Source of the DNA: Trichomonas vaginalis G3
Taxonomy: Eukaryota > Parabasalia > Trichomonadida > Trichomonadidae
DNA length: 64,000 nucleotides
Reading direction: 5' to 3'
Assembly (NCBI RefSeq): GCF_026262505.1
Contig: NC_067208.1
Span: 5,465,962 to 5,529,961, forward strand
Shown here: in pieces, positions 1-9,506 of the stretch
Layout of the letters: the number at the start of each line of letters is the position of its first letter
How positions within the stretch are numbered: position 1 is the stretch's first letter
Program-made: the position numbers and the translations under genes
The notes under the pieces: generated by a model
Told to the model about the DNA's origin: nothing
What the model saw: only the letters and a program-made list of their open reading frames with translations
The model's database searches: none

Positions 1-2
1 GA

Positions 3-98
3 AAAATCGAAACAGATCCGAATGTTCTGACCCTTCCATACGGAACGTTCGAAACAGACGACGAAGACGCATTAAGTGAATGGGAAGACTTCATATAA
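3..98 (+). CDS. 3' end of a host gene, product unknown
   Basis: The window opens inside a reading frame that runs in frame 3 to a TAA. The 31 visible residues are acidic and end in EDALSEWEDFI. Nothing in them names a family. It is taken as host because it lies outside the inverted ends of the neighbouring Polinton. Confidence 0.45.
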   Translation, partial: KIETDPNVLTLPYGTFETDDEDALSEWEDFI

Positions 99-1328
99 CT
101 GATATTACTCTTTCAATTAAACTATCTGTTTGTTTCACCCATAATTTTGTATTTTTTTTTTCTAATTTTTAACATAATTGATTCACAGCTATTTTAACAG
201 ACATATCCATTAACATTTTTGATATTACATTGGAAAATAATTACTAATGTTTTAATAAAATTCAGAAAATCATTCAAAAAGATGGTTTCAACCATTAGAA
301 GATTTTAACCAAATCCTAGGAAAGATTAACTTTTGCAAAATCTAACTTTCAATATTTGTAATAATTTTTCAATATGAAGATTTCTTTAAAATAATGAGTA
401 AATAATAAATATCTCGGAACATGAGGTGAAAAAGTGAAATATCTTTGCTCCACATTGATTGATTTCAGTCTCTTATTGAGTTATTTTATGGGACAATAAT
501 TATTCATTTTTGTTTATATTGAATATGTTCATTATATACTTATTTATATATAAATTCTTTATGATTGAGTAAATTTCTTAAAAGATGCATCAATTGACTA
601 GATATAAGCGCTCAAATTTCCTTATTATTATTTGCTGAGAAAGGGTATTATGTGAAGTCTTTTCTTCTGGAAACAACACTAATGATAAAAAACTAACTAA
701 ACTCGATGAGATACCTAAGTGTTTTGCTCAGATACCAAGAATGAAGTTGATCAAATTTATTTTGGAGCAAAACCAATTCAAAATCTCGAGAATTATATGT
801 CATACTCATGATATATGTTGCGATATTTCATCATCATCTATAATTTTCATAATAAAATCGTTTACATATGGAAAATTTTAATTGGTGTGAGTCGCTTTGA
901 ATCGTCACTCAACTTTTCTCTCAAAATATTATTTATTCATTAATACGTCAATATTCATATTAAGGGTTTCGTTTTGCTAAAATTGTCACTTTTATAGCAT
1001 ATTTGTTTTTGGATGTTTTGCGAAACCAAAAAAAAAAAACTATGATATACAATGTGTGTGTAAAGAAAATACTTTATTTACTAGTTAAAAAATCATTTGG
1101 TATTGATCAAGTTATTTTTTCTGGATAAGATATTATATGGATAATTGGATAGAAAATACAATTATATAATCTTGTACCTGGTTTAATTAAGCTAATTGTC
1201 ATCAGAAACTTGTAATTTTTATGAATTTCAGATTTTCTTTTCATTACTGCTTTTCTTAATAGGTCAAGTTCTTATTTACGTTATAAAGTATGATATTTAC
1301 AAATATCAAGTTATCATGTTTTTTGAGA
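99..1328. other. AT-rich intergenic stretch
   Basis: There is no reading frame of useful length on either strand and I recognise no RNA gene. The stretch separates the partial host gene from the left target duplication of Polinton A. Confidence 0.6.
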
Positions 1329-1334
1329 AATTAT

Positions 1335-1402
1335 AGTAGTAGTATATGATGGGTTTAGTGACTTTTTTTGTAAACGTAAGAATTCATACAATATAGAACG
1401 AT
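1335..1402. repeat. Left terminal inverted repeat of Polinton A
   Basis: These 68 bases match the reverse complement of 11717-11784 with one difference seen by eye. Just inside, a unit of about 36 bases starting TTTTGTAAACGTAAG is repeated in tandem to about 1452. A second inverted block, about 1545-1620 against 11222-11310, shows that the ends were once longer. Confidence 0.9.
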
Positions 1403-1620
1403 TTTGTAAACGTAAGAATTCATACAATATAGAACGATTTTGTAAACGTAAGACATTTACACTCAACCCATACATAATGAAATAAAAGAAGTTATATATA
1501 GATGATGTCAGCTAATCCGTGATAAATGAAACCAATGTTTAAATCATGAATGAAGTCATAAACGAGAAAAATAAATTAGAAACTAATGATTATTTGAATT
1601 TATGAAATCAATTATTTGGA

Positions 1621-1860
1621 TATAATAAATGATAAAGTGATATTTGATGGTCAGAATATTAATTTACAACTTAAAAACGGGTCAATGACTCGCTTAACAA
1701 TCGGTAAGACTGCATTAACAGGAGCACACACTAAGGCTGTATGTTGTGAAAATGGATGTTGTATGCCATTTATTTAATAAAATACCACAGAAGAGACAAA
1801 AGGAACCGTTGAATGATGGTTTTGATTCTTGATCAAAGAGGTGGGCACCCTTAAACATTT
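1621..1860 (+). pseudogene. Remnant next to the lost DNA polymerase gene of Polinton A
   Basis: This segment matches, in inverted orientation, about 54660-54925 of element C, the 3' end of the polymerase region there. Shared strings include the tract around ATGACTCGCTTAACAATCGG and the T-rich leader before the integrase. It is therefore what is left of the polymerase end of A. A second polymerase-like strip lies at 9284-9506. No separate function is claimed. Confidence 0.5.
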
Positions 1861-1877
1861 ATTTTATTTTTATATAA

Positions 1878-3398
1878 ATGAATGACGTAAAAATAAAAAT
1901 GTTAATTAATGATTTAATACATGAACAAAATTTTCTTAGTTATTATGATTTAAAAGAATATCTCCAAAAATATGATGAAACTATAATGAGTGATGATATG
2001 GATTATTATTGGCCATATTATAAAAATGAAATTTTGAAATATCATGATATAATAATTTCTTTAATTAAAGACAAAATTGAAAATAATAAATATGCAAAGG
2101 GAAAAACTAAATCACAACTTAAACAATTGAAAGATTTCAAAAATAAAGTATTAACAGAAAAAGATATTGATGAATTATATAATTTATATAATCCTGAGCC
2201 GCAAAAAACAAAGGAACAAAACGCCAAAGTCCTTCAGACCATAAATGATGCACAAGCTTTAATTTATGATTCATTAGTTAAACCATATTCAGCCCGACTT
2301 TTAAATGAAGATCAACTTTTGGAATTCATCCTTCAACATAAACTCGAAGCAGGAAAGTATATCAAATCTTTATATACAGCATATTTAAAACAAATGAATA
2401 GAATACATCCAGAATTAATGAAGGAGGGAATGAATTCCAAAACTTCATCATCCAAAATCAAAGCAGATAAAATTAAACCACTCGCAACACCAAAACCTCC
2501 AACGGTAGTACCTCCTCCTCCTTCAGTTAATCCTTCATCATTCACTTTATTATATCCATTTCAAACATTAAAGAAACAAAAAGATTTTAAAAAGGATTTC
2601 AAGATATTAAATAAACCAATTGACCCAAAAATTCAACCGTTAAAGGAAAAATTTGGTCGCCCTTCATTTGCACCATATCCATATTCATACGAAATCGATC
2701 ATTTAGAATATTCAAAAGGAAATGTTACTTATTTATTTGTCATTAACATTAACACAAGATATTTATATTGCATTCCAGTGAAAGGGAAAACAGAACAGGA
2801 AACAAGAAGAGCTATTCAATACTTACTAGATCATGAAAGAGTAGATAATATCAGGGGTGATGGTGATAAAGGATTTCAGGCAGCTATGACTCATTATTTC
2901 CCACAAATTAATTTTTTCTTTTCATCCTCTCCATATACGTTTCATAATAAAATAGTTGATGCGGTAATGAGAACTCTTAGAGATGCGTTAGGGGTTAACG
3001 GTCAGATATACTGGGATGGAAATCATGACTCCATCATACAACAGTTAGTATATTATTATAATAATACATGGCATAGAACAATAAACATGAAACCGGTGGA
3101 AATGAAAAATGATATTTCAAAAGAATGGGAATATATTAGAAAGCAAATGGAAAGGTTAAATGATGTTAAACGTGAACAAATTAATTCGGGGCTCATGAAT
3201 TTTAAACAAGGGGATAAAGTTTTGATTCATCTCGATTATGGAAAAACTGATAAATCAATGACAAAAAGAAGACGAAGATTTGACACAATAGCTGAATTTG
3301 TTAGATATATTAACGGCAATGCATTAGTTGAGGTTAACAATAAATTAATAGAAATTCCGATTTATTTTATTACTCCATTATATTTAAATAATATTTAA
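1878..3398 (+). CDS. Polinton integrase (retroviral-type DDE, rve fold)
   Basis: The 506-residue protein would cut and join element DNA during integration. The N-terminal 200 residues are charged and helical, followed by a Pro-rich linker near residues 205-225. The core, about 265-400, shows EIDHLEY, the strand INTRYLYCIPVKGKTE, RGDGDKGF, and HNKIVDAVMRTLRDAL, the usual order for rve integrases of Polintons. The C-terminus has QGDKVLIHLDYG and a basic run, like the SH3-like DNA-binding tail of such enzymes. The ATG follows a T-rich leader, TTTATTTTATTTTTATATAA. It is the only long frame on this side of A and looks whole. The counterpart in C is 53162-54654. Confidence 0.9.
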   Translation: MNDVKIKMLINDLIHEQNFLSYYDLKEYLQKYDETIMSDDMDYYWPYYKNEILKYHDIIISLIKDKIENNKYAKGKTKSQLKQLKDFKNKVLTEKDIDELYNLYNPEPQKTKEQNAKVLQTINDAQALIYDSLVKPYSARLLNEDQLLEFILQHKLEAGKYIKSLYTAYLKQMNRIHPELMKEGMNSKTSSSKIKADKIKPLATPKPPTVVPPPPSVNPSSFTLLYPFQTLKKQKDFKKDFKILNKPIDPKIQPLKEKFGRPSFAPYPYSYEIDHLEYSKGNVTYLFVININTRYLYCIPVKGKTEQETRRAIQYLLDHERVDNIRGDGDKGFQAAMTHYFPQINFFFSSSPYTFHNKIVDAVMRTLRDALGVNGQIYWDGNHDSIIQQLVYYYNNTWHRTINMKPVEMKNDISKEWEYIRKQMERLNDVKREQINSGLMNFKQGDKVLIHLDYGKTDKSMTKRRRRFDTIAEFVRYINGNALVEVNNKLIEIPIYFITPLYLNNI

Positions 3399-3417
3399 TT
3401 TTTTTATTTCGTAAGAA

Positions 3418-3690
3418 ATGAGTGACAACGAAGCAGTCAAGAGTCCAGACGATGAATATAAAAAGAAACTAAACAGAATTAAATCAAAAATATGCTATTA
3501 CAAAAAGAAGCCGCAATGTGGTGAGGTTGAAAACGATCAAGAGAGGAAAGAAATAATCGAAAAATTAAAAACTTACCGTTCAATCCTTAAACTGAGTGAA
3601 GCAAAAATAAAAGAATTTAATAGAATAAATAAATTGATTGGAAGAGATGAATTTAATAAAGATGAATTTTTAAACTCAATCCAAATTTAA
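3418..3690 (+). CDS. Small charged coiled-coil protein of Polintons
   Basis: The 90-residue, Lys/Glu-rich and mostly helical protein opens MSDNEAVKSPDDEYKKKLNR. It starts 19 bases after the integrase stop on the same strand, so the two may be co-expressed. Its counterpart in C, 52855-53142, keeps the same place and most residues, differing mainly in a short internal insertion. That conservation supports a real gene. No known family was recognised. Its stop overlaps that of the convergent 54-residue gene by 4 bases. Confidence 0.7.
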   Translation: MSDNEAVKSPDDEYKKKLNRIKSKICYYKKKPQCGEVENDQERKEIIEKLKTYRSILKLSEAKIKEFNRINKLIGRDEFNKDEFLNSIQI

Positions 3691-3851
3691 TTTTTATTCC
3701 TCTTCGACAACGTCTCTCTTTCCATCATTACTGCATAACCACATTTTCTCAGTTGTAGTGGTTTGTTATTTTTAGCAAGTTCTCGCATCATTTTTATCGT
3801 TTCCTCCCTTGTTATGATTCGTGGTAAATTTTGAGCTTGTGGGGTATCCAT
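3687..3851 (-). CDS. 54-residue conserved Polinton micro-protein
   Basis: This short frame starts with ATG at 3851 after the T-rich leader CAAAATTTTATTTTTATATA and opens MDTPQAQNLPRIITREETIK. It is basic, contains one Cys (LRKCGYAV) and ends SKRNKN. The same protein is encoded at 52694-52858 in element C with essentially every residue kept. The two stop codons with the facing 90-residue gene overlap (TTAA) in both elements. Function is unknown. The helical middle, ETIKMMRELAKNN, could be a small DNA- or protein-binding helix. Confidence 0.72.
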   Translation of the reverse strand: MDTPQAQNLPRIITREETIKMMRELAKNNKPLQLRKCGYAVMMERETLSKRNKN

Positions 3852-4048
3852 TTATATAAAAATAAAATTTTGTTATCAGTTATTTTATCGTTAATGGTTT
3901 TCAGGTTATTCAATAATTAATTCAAATCATAACACCATGTTTGTTTACCGTCTATTCTTCTCTGATGTTGTCATTACTGTCTTTACATACAAAATAAATA
4001 AAACTAACTTTATTTTCTGACTTTCACAAAAGACCAAAAATAAACGCT

Positions 4049-4660
4049 TTACATGTATTTTTCAGCAACTTCGTCAAATAATTTTATAGCTTTATCTATC
4101 TCATCTACTTCAAACGTTTCTTTACCTTTTATGGGAGCACCATACATTTTCTCAAAAACTTCAAGCAGTTCTGTTTCAGCAGCTCTCATATCATTAACAA
4201 ACACAACCTTGACTCTATTGACTGTACTGTCATATCTTTGAGTTATATTATATGTCCTTCCTATCTTATATCTTTTTGTGTTGAAGTCCTTCGGTTTCTG
4301 AACGATGTAAAGTAAGCCTTCACTGCAACGTTCCGTATCGAATGAACCATATGTTATGAAGTTATATCCAACAACTGGGTCTAACCATAACAAAACTATT
4401 GGTATAAGACTTTTGTCTATAAGATATGCTCTTGTTCCATGAAATGCTACTGATATCATAAGCTCAGGATTTCTTGTCAAAATTTTCTGAGTTGAAGCAT
4501 TTCTAACCCAGTCGTTTGTTTTCTTTTCCGATGGAGATATAATGTCTGACAAAGAATATTTGTTGTATTTCTTTGAGTATCTTACGTTTAAATCACCTAT
4601 TCTAACCACTTTGGTGTCATCGTCTATCTTTCTAACTGTTTCAAACTCAATGTTTGCCAT
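4049..4660 (-). CDS. KilA-N domain protein with C-terminal T5orf172-type domain
   Basis: The 203-residue protein starts at the ATG at 4660. Further upstream only a TTG continues the frame, and the conserved leader GTATGTAAAGACAGT lies just before the ATG. Residues 20-95 look like KilA-N, a DNA-binding domain of large DNA viruses and phages, with LSDIISPSEKKTNDWVRN and a helix rich in aliphatics ending LWLDP. Residues 115-185 look like T5orf172, a GIY-YIG-related fold, with LLYIV, RYKIGRT, QRYD and AAETELLEVFEKMYG. KilA-N plus T5orf172 is a known viral combination, thought to act in regulation or DNA processing. A broken near-copy lies at 50946-51555. Upstream, 3880-4030 keeps short traces of the primase and second KilA-N genes of C. 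Confidence 0.75.
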   Translation of the reverse strand: MANIEFETVRKIDDDTKVVRIGDLNVRYSKKYNKYSLSDIISPSEKKTNDWVRNASTQKILTRNPELMISVAFHGTRAYLIDKSLIPIVLLWLDPVVGYNFITYGSFDTERCSEGLLYIVQKPKDFNTKRYKIGRTYNITQRYDSTVNRVKVVFVNDMRAAETELLEVFEKMYGAPIKGKETFEVDEIDKAIKLFDEVAEKYM

Positions 4661-4715
4661 TACTGTCTTTACATACAAGATAAAAAAGATATAAAAATAA
4701 AATTAGCGTTATTTT

Positions 4716-5512
4716 TCTAACTAATGAATTATTTTTGAATAACTGATAGGGTCACCAGGTCACCAGGTAATTTAACTTTTCTGAAAAAATGTGACAACAT
4801 GACATTTTGACAACAACATAGGAGGATAGCATTTATTCATTATTTTTGAATAACTGATAGGGTCACCAGGTCACCAGGTCACCAGGTAATTTAACTTTTC
4901 TGAAAAAATGTGACAACATGACATTTTGACAACAACATAGGAGGATAGCATTTATTCATTATTTTTGAATAACTGATAGGGTCACCAGGTCACCAGGTCA
5001 CCAGGTAATTTAACTTTTCTGAAAAAATGTGACAACATGACATTTTGACAACAACATAGGAGGATAGCATTTATTCATTATTTTTGAATAACTGATAGGG
5101 TCACCAGGTCACCAGGTAATTTAACTTTTCTGAAAAAATGTGACAACATGACATTTTGACAACAACATAGGAGGATAGCATTTATTCATTATTTTTGAAT
5201 AACTGATAGGGTCACCAGGTCACCAGGTCACCAGGTAATTTAACTTTTCTGAAAAAATGTGACAACATGACATTTTGACAACAACATAGGAGGATAGCAT
5301 TTATTCATTATTTTTGAATAACTGATAGGGTCACCAGGTCACCAGGTCACCAGGTAATTTAACTTTTCTGAAAAAATGTGACAACATGACATTTTGACAA
5401 CAACATAGGAGGATAGCATTTATTCATTATTTTTGAATAACTGATAGGGTCACCAGGTCACCAGGTCACCAGGTAATTTAACTTTTCTGAAAAAATGTGA
5501 CAACATGACATC
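4716..5512. repeat. Minisatellite, 111/119-bp unit, seven copies
   Basis: Copies begin AACTGATAGGGTCACC at 4741, 4852, 4971, 5090, 5201, 5320 and 5439. Spacing is 111 or 119 bases, because each unit carries two or three copies of the 8-mer AGGTCACC. The rest of the unit (TAATTTAACTTTTCTGAAAA, then GACAACATGACATTTTGACA) hardly varies. The array sits between the KilA-N gene and the truncated capsid-cluster gene. Single diverged units occur in C at 48960-49170 and 52500-52650, so this is an amplified intergenic signal. Confidence 0.93.
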
Positions 5513-5515
5513 TGG

Positions 5516-5956
5516 TTATGAATTAATTGGACCATTTTCACCTTCTCCAATGTATTGTTTAACAGCTTTTTCATTTTCATCAAATTTCATAGGATAACGT
5601 TCATTATATGCTTTACGTTTAGGATAATCAGATACAGTTAATTTATAACCATTTATGACTTTAATATTACCTTGACCATCAGTAACGAAAACTTCATTTA
5701 TACCATCAGGTTTTCCATTTGGACCCGTAATGTCTGCTTCGTGTGCTTCCCAATTTGGACCATGACGTTTGGCATATGCTTGAGCTTCTGGTAATGTTAA
5801 AACATTTCTCATTTGTTTAACATCTTTTTGAAGACCAGCAACAATATGAACTAATTCTTTCATTCCGTCTGGAACTTTCATAGTTCTATTATATGCACCC
5901 TTTTTGTTTGTTCCTTGTTTTAATGGAACTTGTAAAAGATTTGCTATTTCTGTCAT
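5516..5956 (-). pseudogene. Capsid-cluster protein, partial copy of the 299-residue gene of C
   Basis: The visible 146 residues match the first half of the protein at 44710-45609, including [20 protein letters not shown] and [20 protein letters not shown]. The gene follows the ATPase as in C and has the same T-rich leader before its ATG. It is incomplete and ends against the minisatellite. The family is not recognised; position suggests a structural or assembly role. Confidence 0.7.
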
Positions 5957-5996
5957 GTTTAATTATAAATAAAAAATAAAAATTAATTATAAAAAG

Positions 5997-6824
5997 TTAA
6001 TCAAATTTAACACCTCCTTTATTTAAATCAACTATTATTTTTCCATGTTCTCCTAATTGCTGATATTGTGTGTAAAGTTCATTAATGCTCATTGGTAAAT
6101 TCACTTGATAAAGCATAACGTTCAACTGTTGACGACTAAAACCACTGAAAATGAAAAGTGTTGATAGATTTGATTTAATGTTTGTGCTTAATGCTTTGAA
6201 ATATTGAACAGCCATAAAGAATGAACACTGAATGTGTCGACATTGAGTTAATAACTGATTAAAATATGATTTCTCATTTGTTATTAGTTTTGATTTCACT
6301 GCATCATCTAGAAAAATGAGTGAATGCAAAAATTCTTTATCAAAATTTGAAATGGAAAGTGTTTCAAATAATTCATTCCGTTGTTTATCAATAATTTTAT
6401 CCTCTAATCCTTGCTTCTTGGTTGTATTATATAATTCTTTATACATTAAAAAGTTTTTTAAATAATCTTCTGCTTCTTCTTGTGATAAATAAATAATTGG
6501 AATTTTGATTAAATGCTTTAAAGATTCAAATGTATCATCTGAAGGTGAACCTGAACGGTTGATATAAATTAACACATGTGAATAGGGGGAAGTGTTAGCA
6601 ATAATGATAATTTGTTTTAATATCGTTAATGTTTTACCTTTATTTTGTTTACCAATTGCTGCAGTGATTGAATTTAAGTAACATTCAGAATATGGAATTT
6701 TCATTAATTTTTCCTTAGATAGAGCATTTCTATTATCACTCAATGCTTCATTAATCATATCATCTACGTATGTATTATATACTCCCGCTAATTCTTCATA
6801 AGGGGTGGATGAATTTAAATCCAT
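5997..6824 (-). CDS. Polinton genome-packaging ATPase (FtsK/HerA type)
   Basis: The 275-residue protein should pump element DNA into capsids. The Walker A motif is GKQNKGKT at residues 58-65 and the Walker B motif is LIFLDD at 169-174. The region QCRHIQCSFFMAVQYF lies where these ATPases carry their sensor motif. Length and position beside the capsid gene are as expected. It differs from the copy in C (43842-44669) by about six residues and looks whole. The start is the ATG at 6824 after a T-rich leader. Confidence 0.9.
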   Translation of the reverse strand: MDLNSSTPYEELAGVYNTYVDDMINEALSDNRNALSKEKLMKIPYSECYLNSITAAIGKQNKGKTLTILKQIIIIANTSPYSHVLIYINRSGSPSDDTFESLKHLIKIPIIYLSQEEAEDYLKNFLMYKELYNTTKKQGLEDKIIDKQRNELFETLSISNFDKEFLHSLIFLDDAVKSKLITNEKSYFNQLLTQCRHIQCSFFMAVQYFKALSTNIKSNLSTLFIFSGFSRQQLNVMLYQVNLPMSINELYTQYQQLGEHGKIIVDLNKGGVKFD

Positions 6825-7979
6825 TTAATCAAAAATAAATTTATAATTTTAAACATTTCTATTCATCAATATTTCATCATATGAACTTCTATACTGTGGT
6901 GGTGTACCTGTTGGATGATATTTCAAACCTTCGTCCGGTGTCCATGTCCAATATGTAGTCCTAGTAAACCAAACCTGAGGAGGATTTGTCACCTTTGAAC
7001 AGTAAGTGTCATTTTCACCCTGAATGATTGGATAAGCTTTCACTTGTACTGTAACTTGTGAGTTAAAAGTTTCTAATCCATCAAAGAATATACCCGCTCC
7101 ATCACGTTGAACTGGAATAGTGCATAAGAATGAAGTTTGGTCTTTCCATGTTCTAGCTAATGGCGTGCCATCATCTGCATTTAGTGGTCTAGTTAATGAG
7201 TCCTCGTATTCTTCTGTGCATTCATTCACTCCATCTAAATCAGAAGCTTGAAGCATACGTGTAAAGAATATGTCACCCACTGTGGTCATCGCTTGATCGG
7301 GGAAGTTTCTGGAATCTATAGTGACCTGAAGACCTCGAAGCATTGGATTTTCTAAAACTGTTCTTTGCATTGCATTTTTCGGAAATGTTAACACAACATC
7401 TGTAACATTATGAAGAGCGTATGAGAAATCTGAGCTAATACCTTCAGGAGTGATGCAACCTCCATTTAGTGAACGAACGTCAATATGTTGAGCTGGAATC
7501 ATGAATGGATCTTCCTTACTGAATAAACGTGGTATTGCTTTAACTGATTCTTCAATTAAACCGTATCCTGGTGTAATGCATTTATCCTCTAAAACTTCCA
7601 TCTTTGTGCATGAAATAATAACGGCATCAACTGTTGCGTCAGCAGATGTAGCGGCTAAGCTTGTAATTAATTTGGTAGGAAGTCCGATTTGTTGGAATTT
7701 GCGATCATATTTATAAACATGATTCATAATCTTTTCATAATTTTCATCAGTTATCTTTTCATAAACGTAATTTTGTAAATCAGCAACTCTTAACGGGTCA
7801 ACCTGACAAAATACTAAAGTATCCCTGAAAACATAATATTTAAGAATGATATCACCAAATGATTTAGGATAATCATCGAACGCCTGAAATGCTAACAAAT
7901 CATTTACCGGAATAATCATATCAAAAGTGACATCAACTTCTTCATTTGCTCTCTTGAAAACTTCAGAAGGGTCAATATA

Positions 7980-9281
7980 TAGGGTGTCCAAAGGTGTGTT
8001 TAGCACAAACCTGAATACTGCGAATAGAAATAAACAAGTTACATATATATAAAGTTTATTTAAATATAATCACCATTGGATTCAATCACGCGTTCGCAGC
8101 GATCGATCCAGGCTTGAAAGACACGCTTTAAATCATCATGAGAAAATTGCTCAAATTGCTCTCTTACAAAATTTTCAAGATCATCTGGACTCGCGAATTC
8201 GCGTCCTTCAGCTCTCTTTTTTAGCGTGCCGAATAAATAAAAGTCAGAGGGTGCAATATCAGGTGAATGATTGGGTTTGGAACAACTTTGACATTGTTTT
8301 CCACCAAGTAATTCATTACCTTATGACTTTTGTGAACTCTTGAATTATCAAAATGAATTGCAAACTTTTGTTTTTGTTGTTTGGATTTCTCAAACTCATC
8401 AGAATTGATAATTTGAGTAAGAACATTGTCAATTAGATACTGAGCATTCATCGTATTAGGTTTTTGAAGAATATCAATTGCGATGATGCCATTCACGCCC
8501 CAAAAAACCGACAACATCATCATTGGTGTGTCAATTTTTTTCTTCGGGAATGTTTGCGGATTTTCATCCTTCGGGATCCACATGATTTTGGCTTCTGTTG
8601 CATATTGAAACCAAGACTCGTCCCCTGTTACTAAAAAGCGAAACTTCTTGGATTGATACGCACCCAATATAGAGAGGAGCTCTTTCGAAGATTGGACTCT
8701 AGATTTTTTTTGAACTGAATTAAGGTTGTGCGGAACCCAGCGTGTATACGCTAGTTTGTAGTTCAAATAATTGTGCAGATAATAACTGACTGTTGTACGT
8801 GGTATCTTTGTCATCTCCTCTATCCTTCTGAGTGATGCTCTTGGGTCTTCATCTAGCGCTTGAAGAATTGCTTTGATTTTTCTTTGATCCGGCGATTTTT
8901 TGTCAATTTTTGATGGGGCGCCTTTTTGTTCATGAAGTGATACATCCTAACATGATACGTTACAGTGGAATAGCTAGGAGCATCCATACCGAAGCATTTT
9001 ACCAATGTCTCGTAGATTTTTTTACAGTCTTTGCATTTTTTTGCAAGAGCGAGGATGTTTTCTTTATGATTCATTAAAAAAATGAAAAAAATCCCGCCAA
9101 AATTTCCCGCGAAACCGCCTCTTGTCTCAAAATTCATTTTATATCCCGGCATGGCGCCAAAATACAACATACTCATCATATACATATATTCATATTTTTT
9201 ATTATATATTTATAATCAGCATATATCTCCTTTAATAGTCTCATATAGAGCGCTGTGCTAAACGCACCTTTGGACACCCTA
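7980..9281 (-). mobile_element. Tvmar1-like mariner transposon
   Basis: The inverted ends start TAGGGTGTCCAAAGGTG and finish CACCTTTGGACACCCTA, with TA on each side at 7978-7979 and 9282-9283. The 1302-bp length is close to what is known for Tvmar1 of T. vaginalis. One transposase gene fills most of it on the minus strand. The left flank is capsid sequence but the right flank is polymerase-like, so the two sides do not come from one target site. Confidence 0.92.
8060..9074 (-). pseudogene. Mariner transposase, frameshifted
   Basis: This is a Tc1/mariner cut-and-paste transposase of about 337 residues. The N-terminus opens MNHKENILALAKKCKDCKKI and holds the helix-turn-helix part. The catalytic core shows WVPHNL, TGDESWFQ (first Asp), HFDNSRVHKS (second Asp) and SPDIAPSDFYLFG (third Asp, in another frame), the mariner D,D34D layout. 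Two frame changes are needed to read it through, one near 8870 and one near 8285, so this copy is probably inactive. The stop is TAA at 8060-8062. Confidence 0.85.
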
Positions 9282-9283
9282 TA

Positions 9284-9506
9284 TCTCTGTTTCCATCGTA
9301 ATAGTATCCTTGCAACACTTCACATTTGACACCTTGATATTTTATGAGGTCTTGTAATGTTATATGGTCATCATACATTAAACAGCAAGTGTTTGAACTT
9401 CTGGGAACGTTAAGTTCTGGATTTAGTTCAGGGTCACAAACTATTAAAGGAAAGTGTCTATGTATTCCAATCTCTGTTATCTTAATGAGAACAAAGAAGC
9501 CATTTG
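9284..9506 (-). pseudogene. Strip of Polinton DNA polymerase B sequence
   Basis: The minus-strand frame contains DLIKYQGVKCEVLQGYYYDG, which resembles a conserved stretch of protein-primed family B polymerases, preceded by HFPLIVCDPELNPELN. It lies between the mariner and capsid sequence, far from a polymerase gene. It looks like a displaced fragment brought in by recombination. Confidence 0.6.

Noticed and set aside
1021-1060. A-run as a retroposon tail
   Set aside because: No coding sequence, target duplication or SINE-like body precedes it.
4716-5512. CRISPR-like array
   Set aside because: The spacing is constant and the so-called spacers are copies of one another; this is a minisatellite in a eukaryotic element, with no cas genes.
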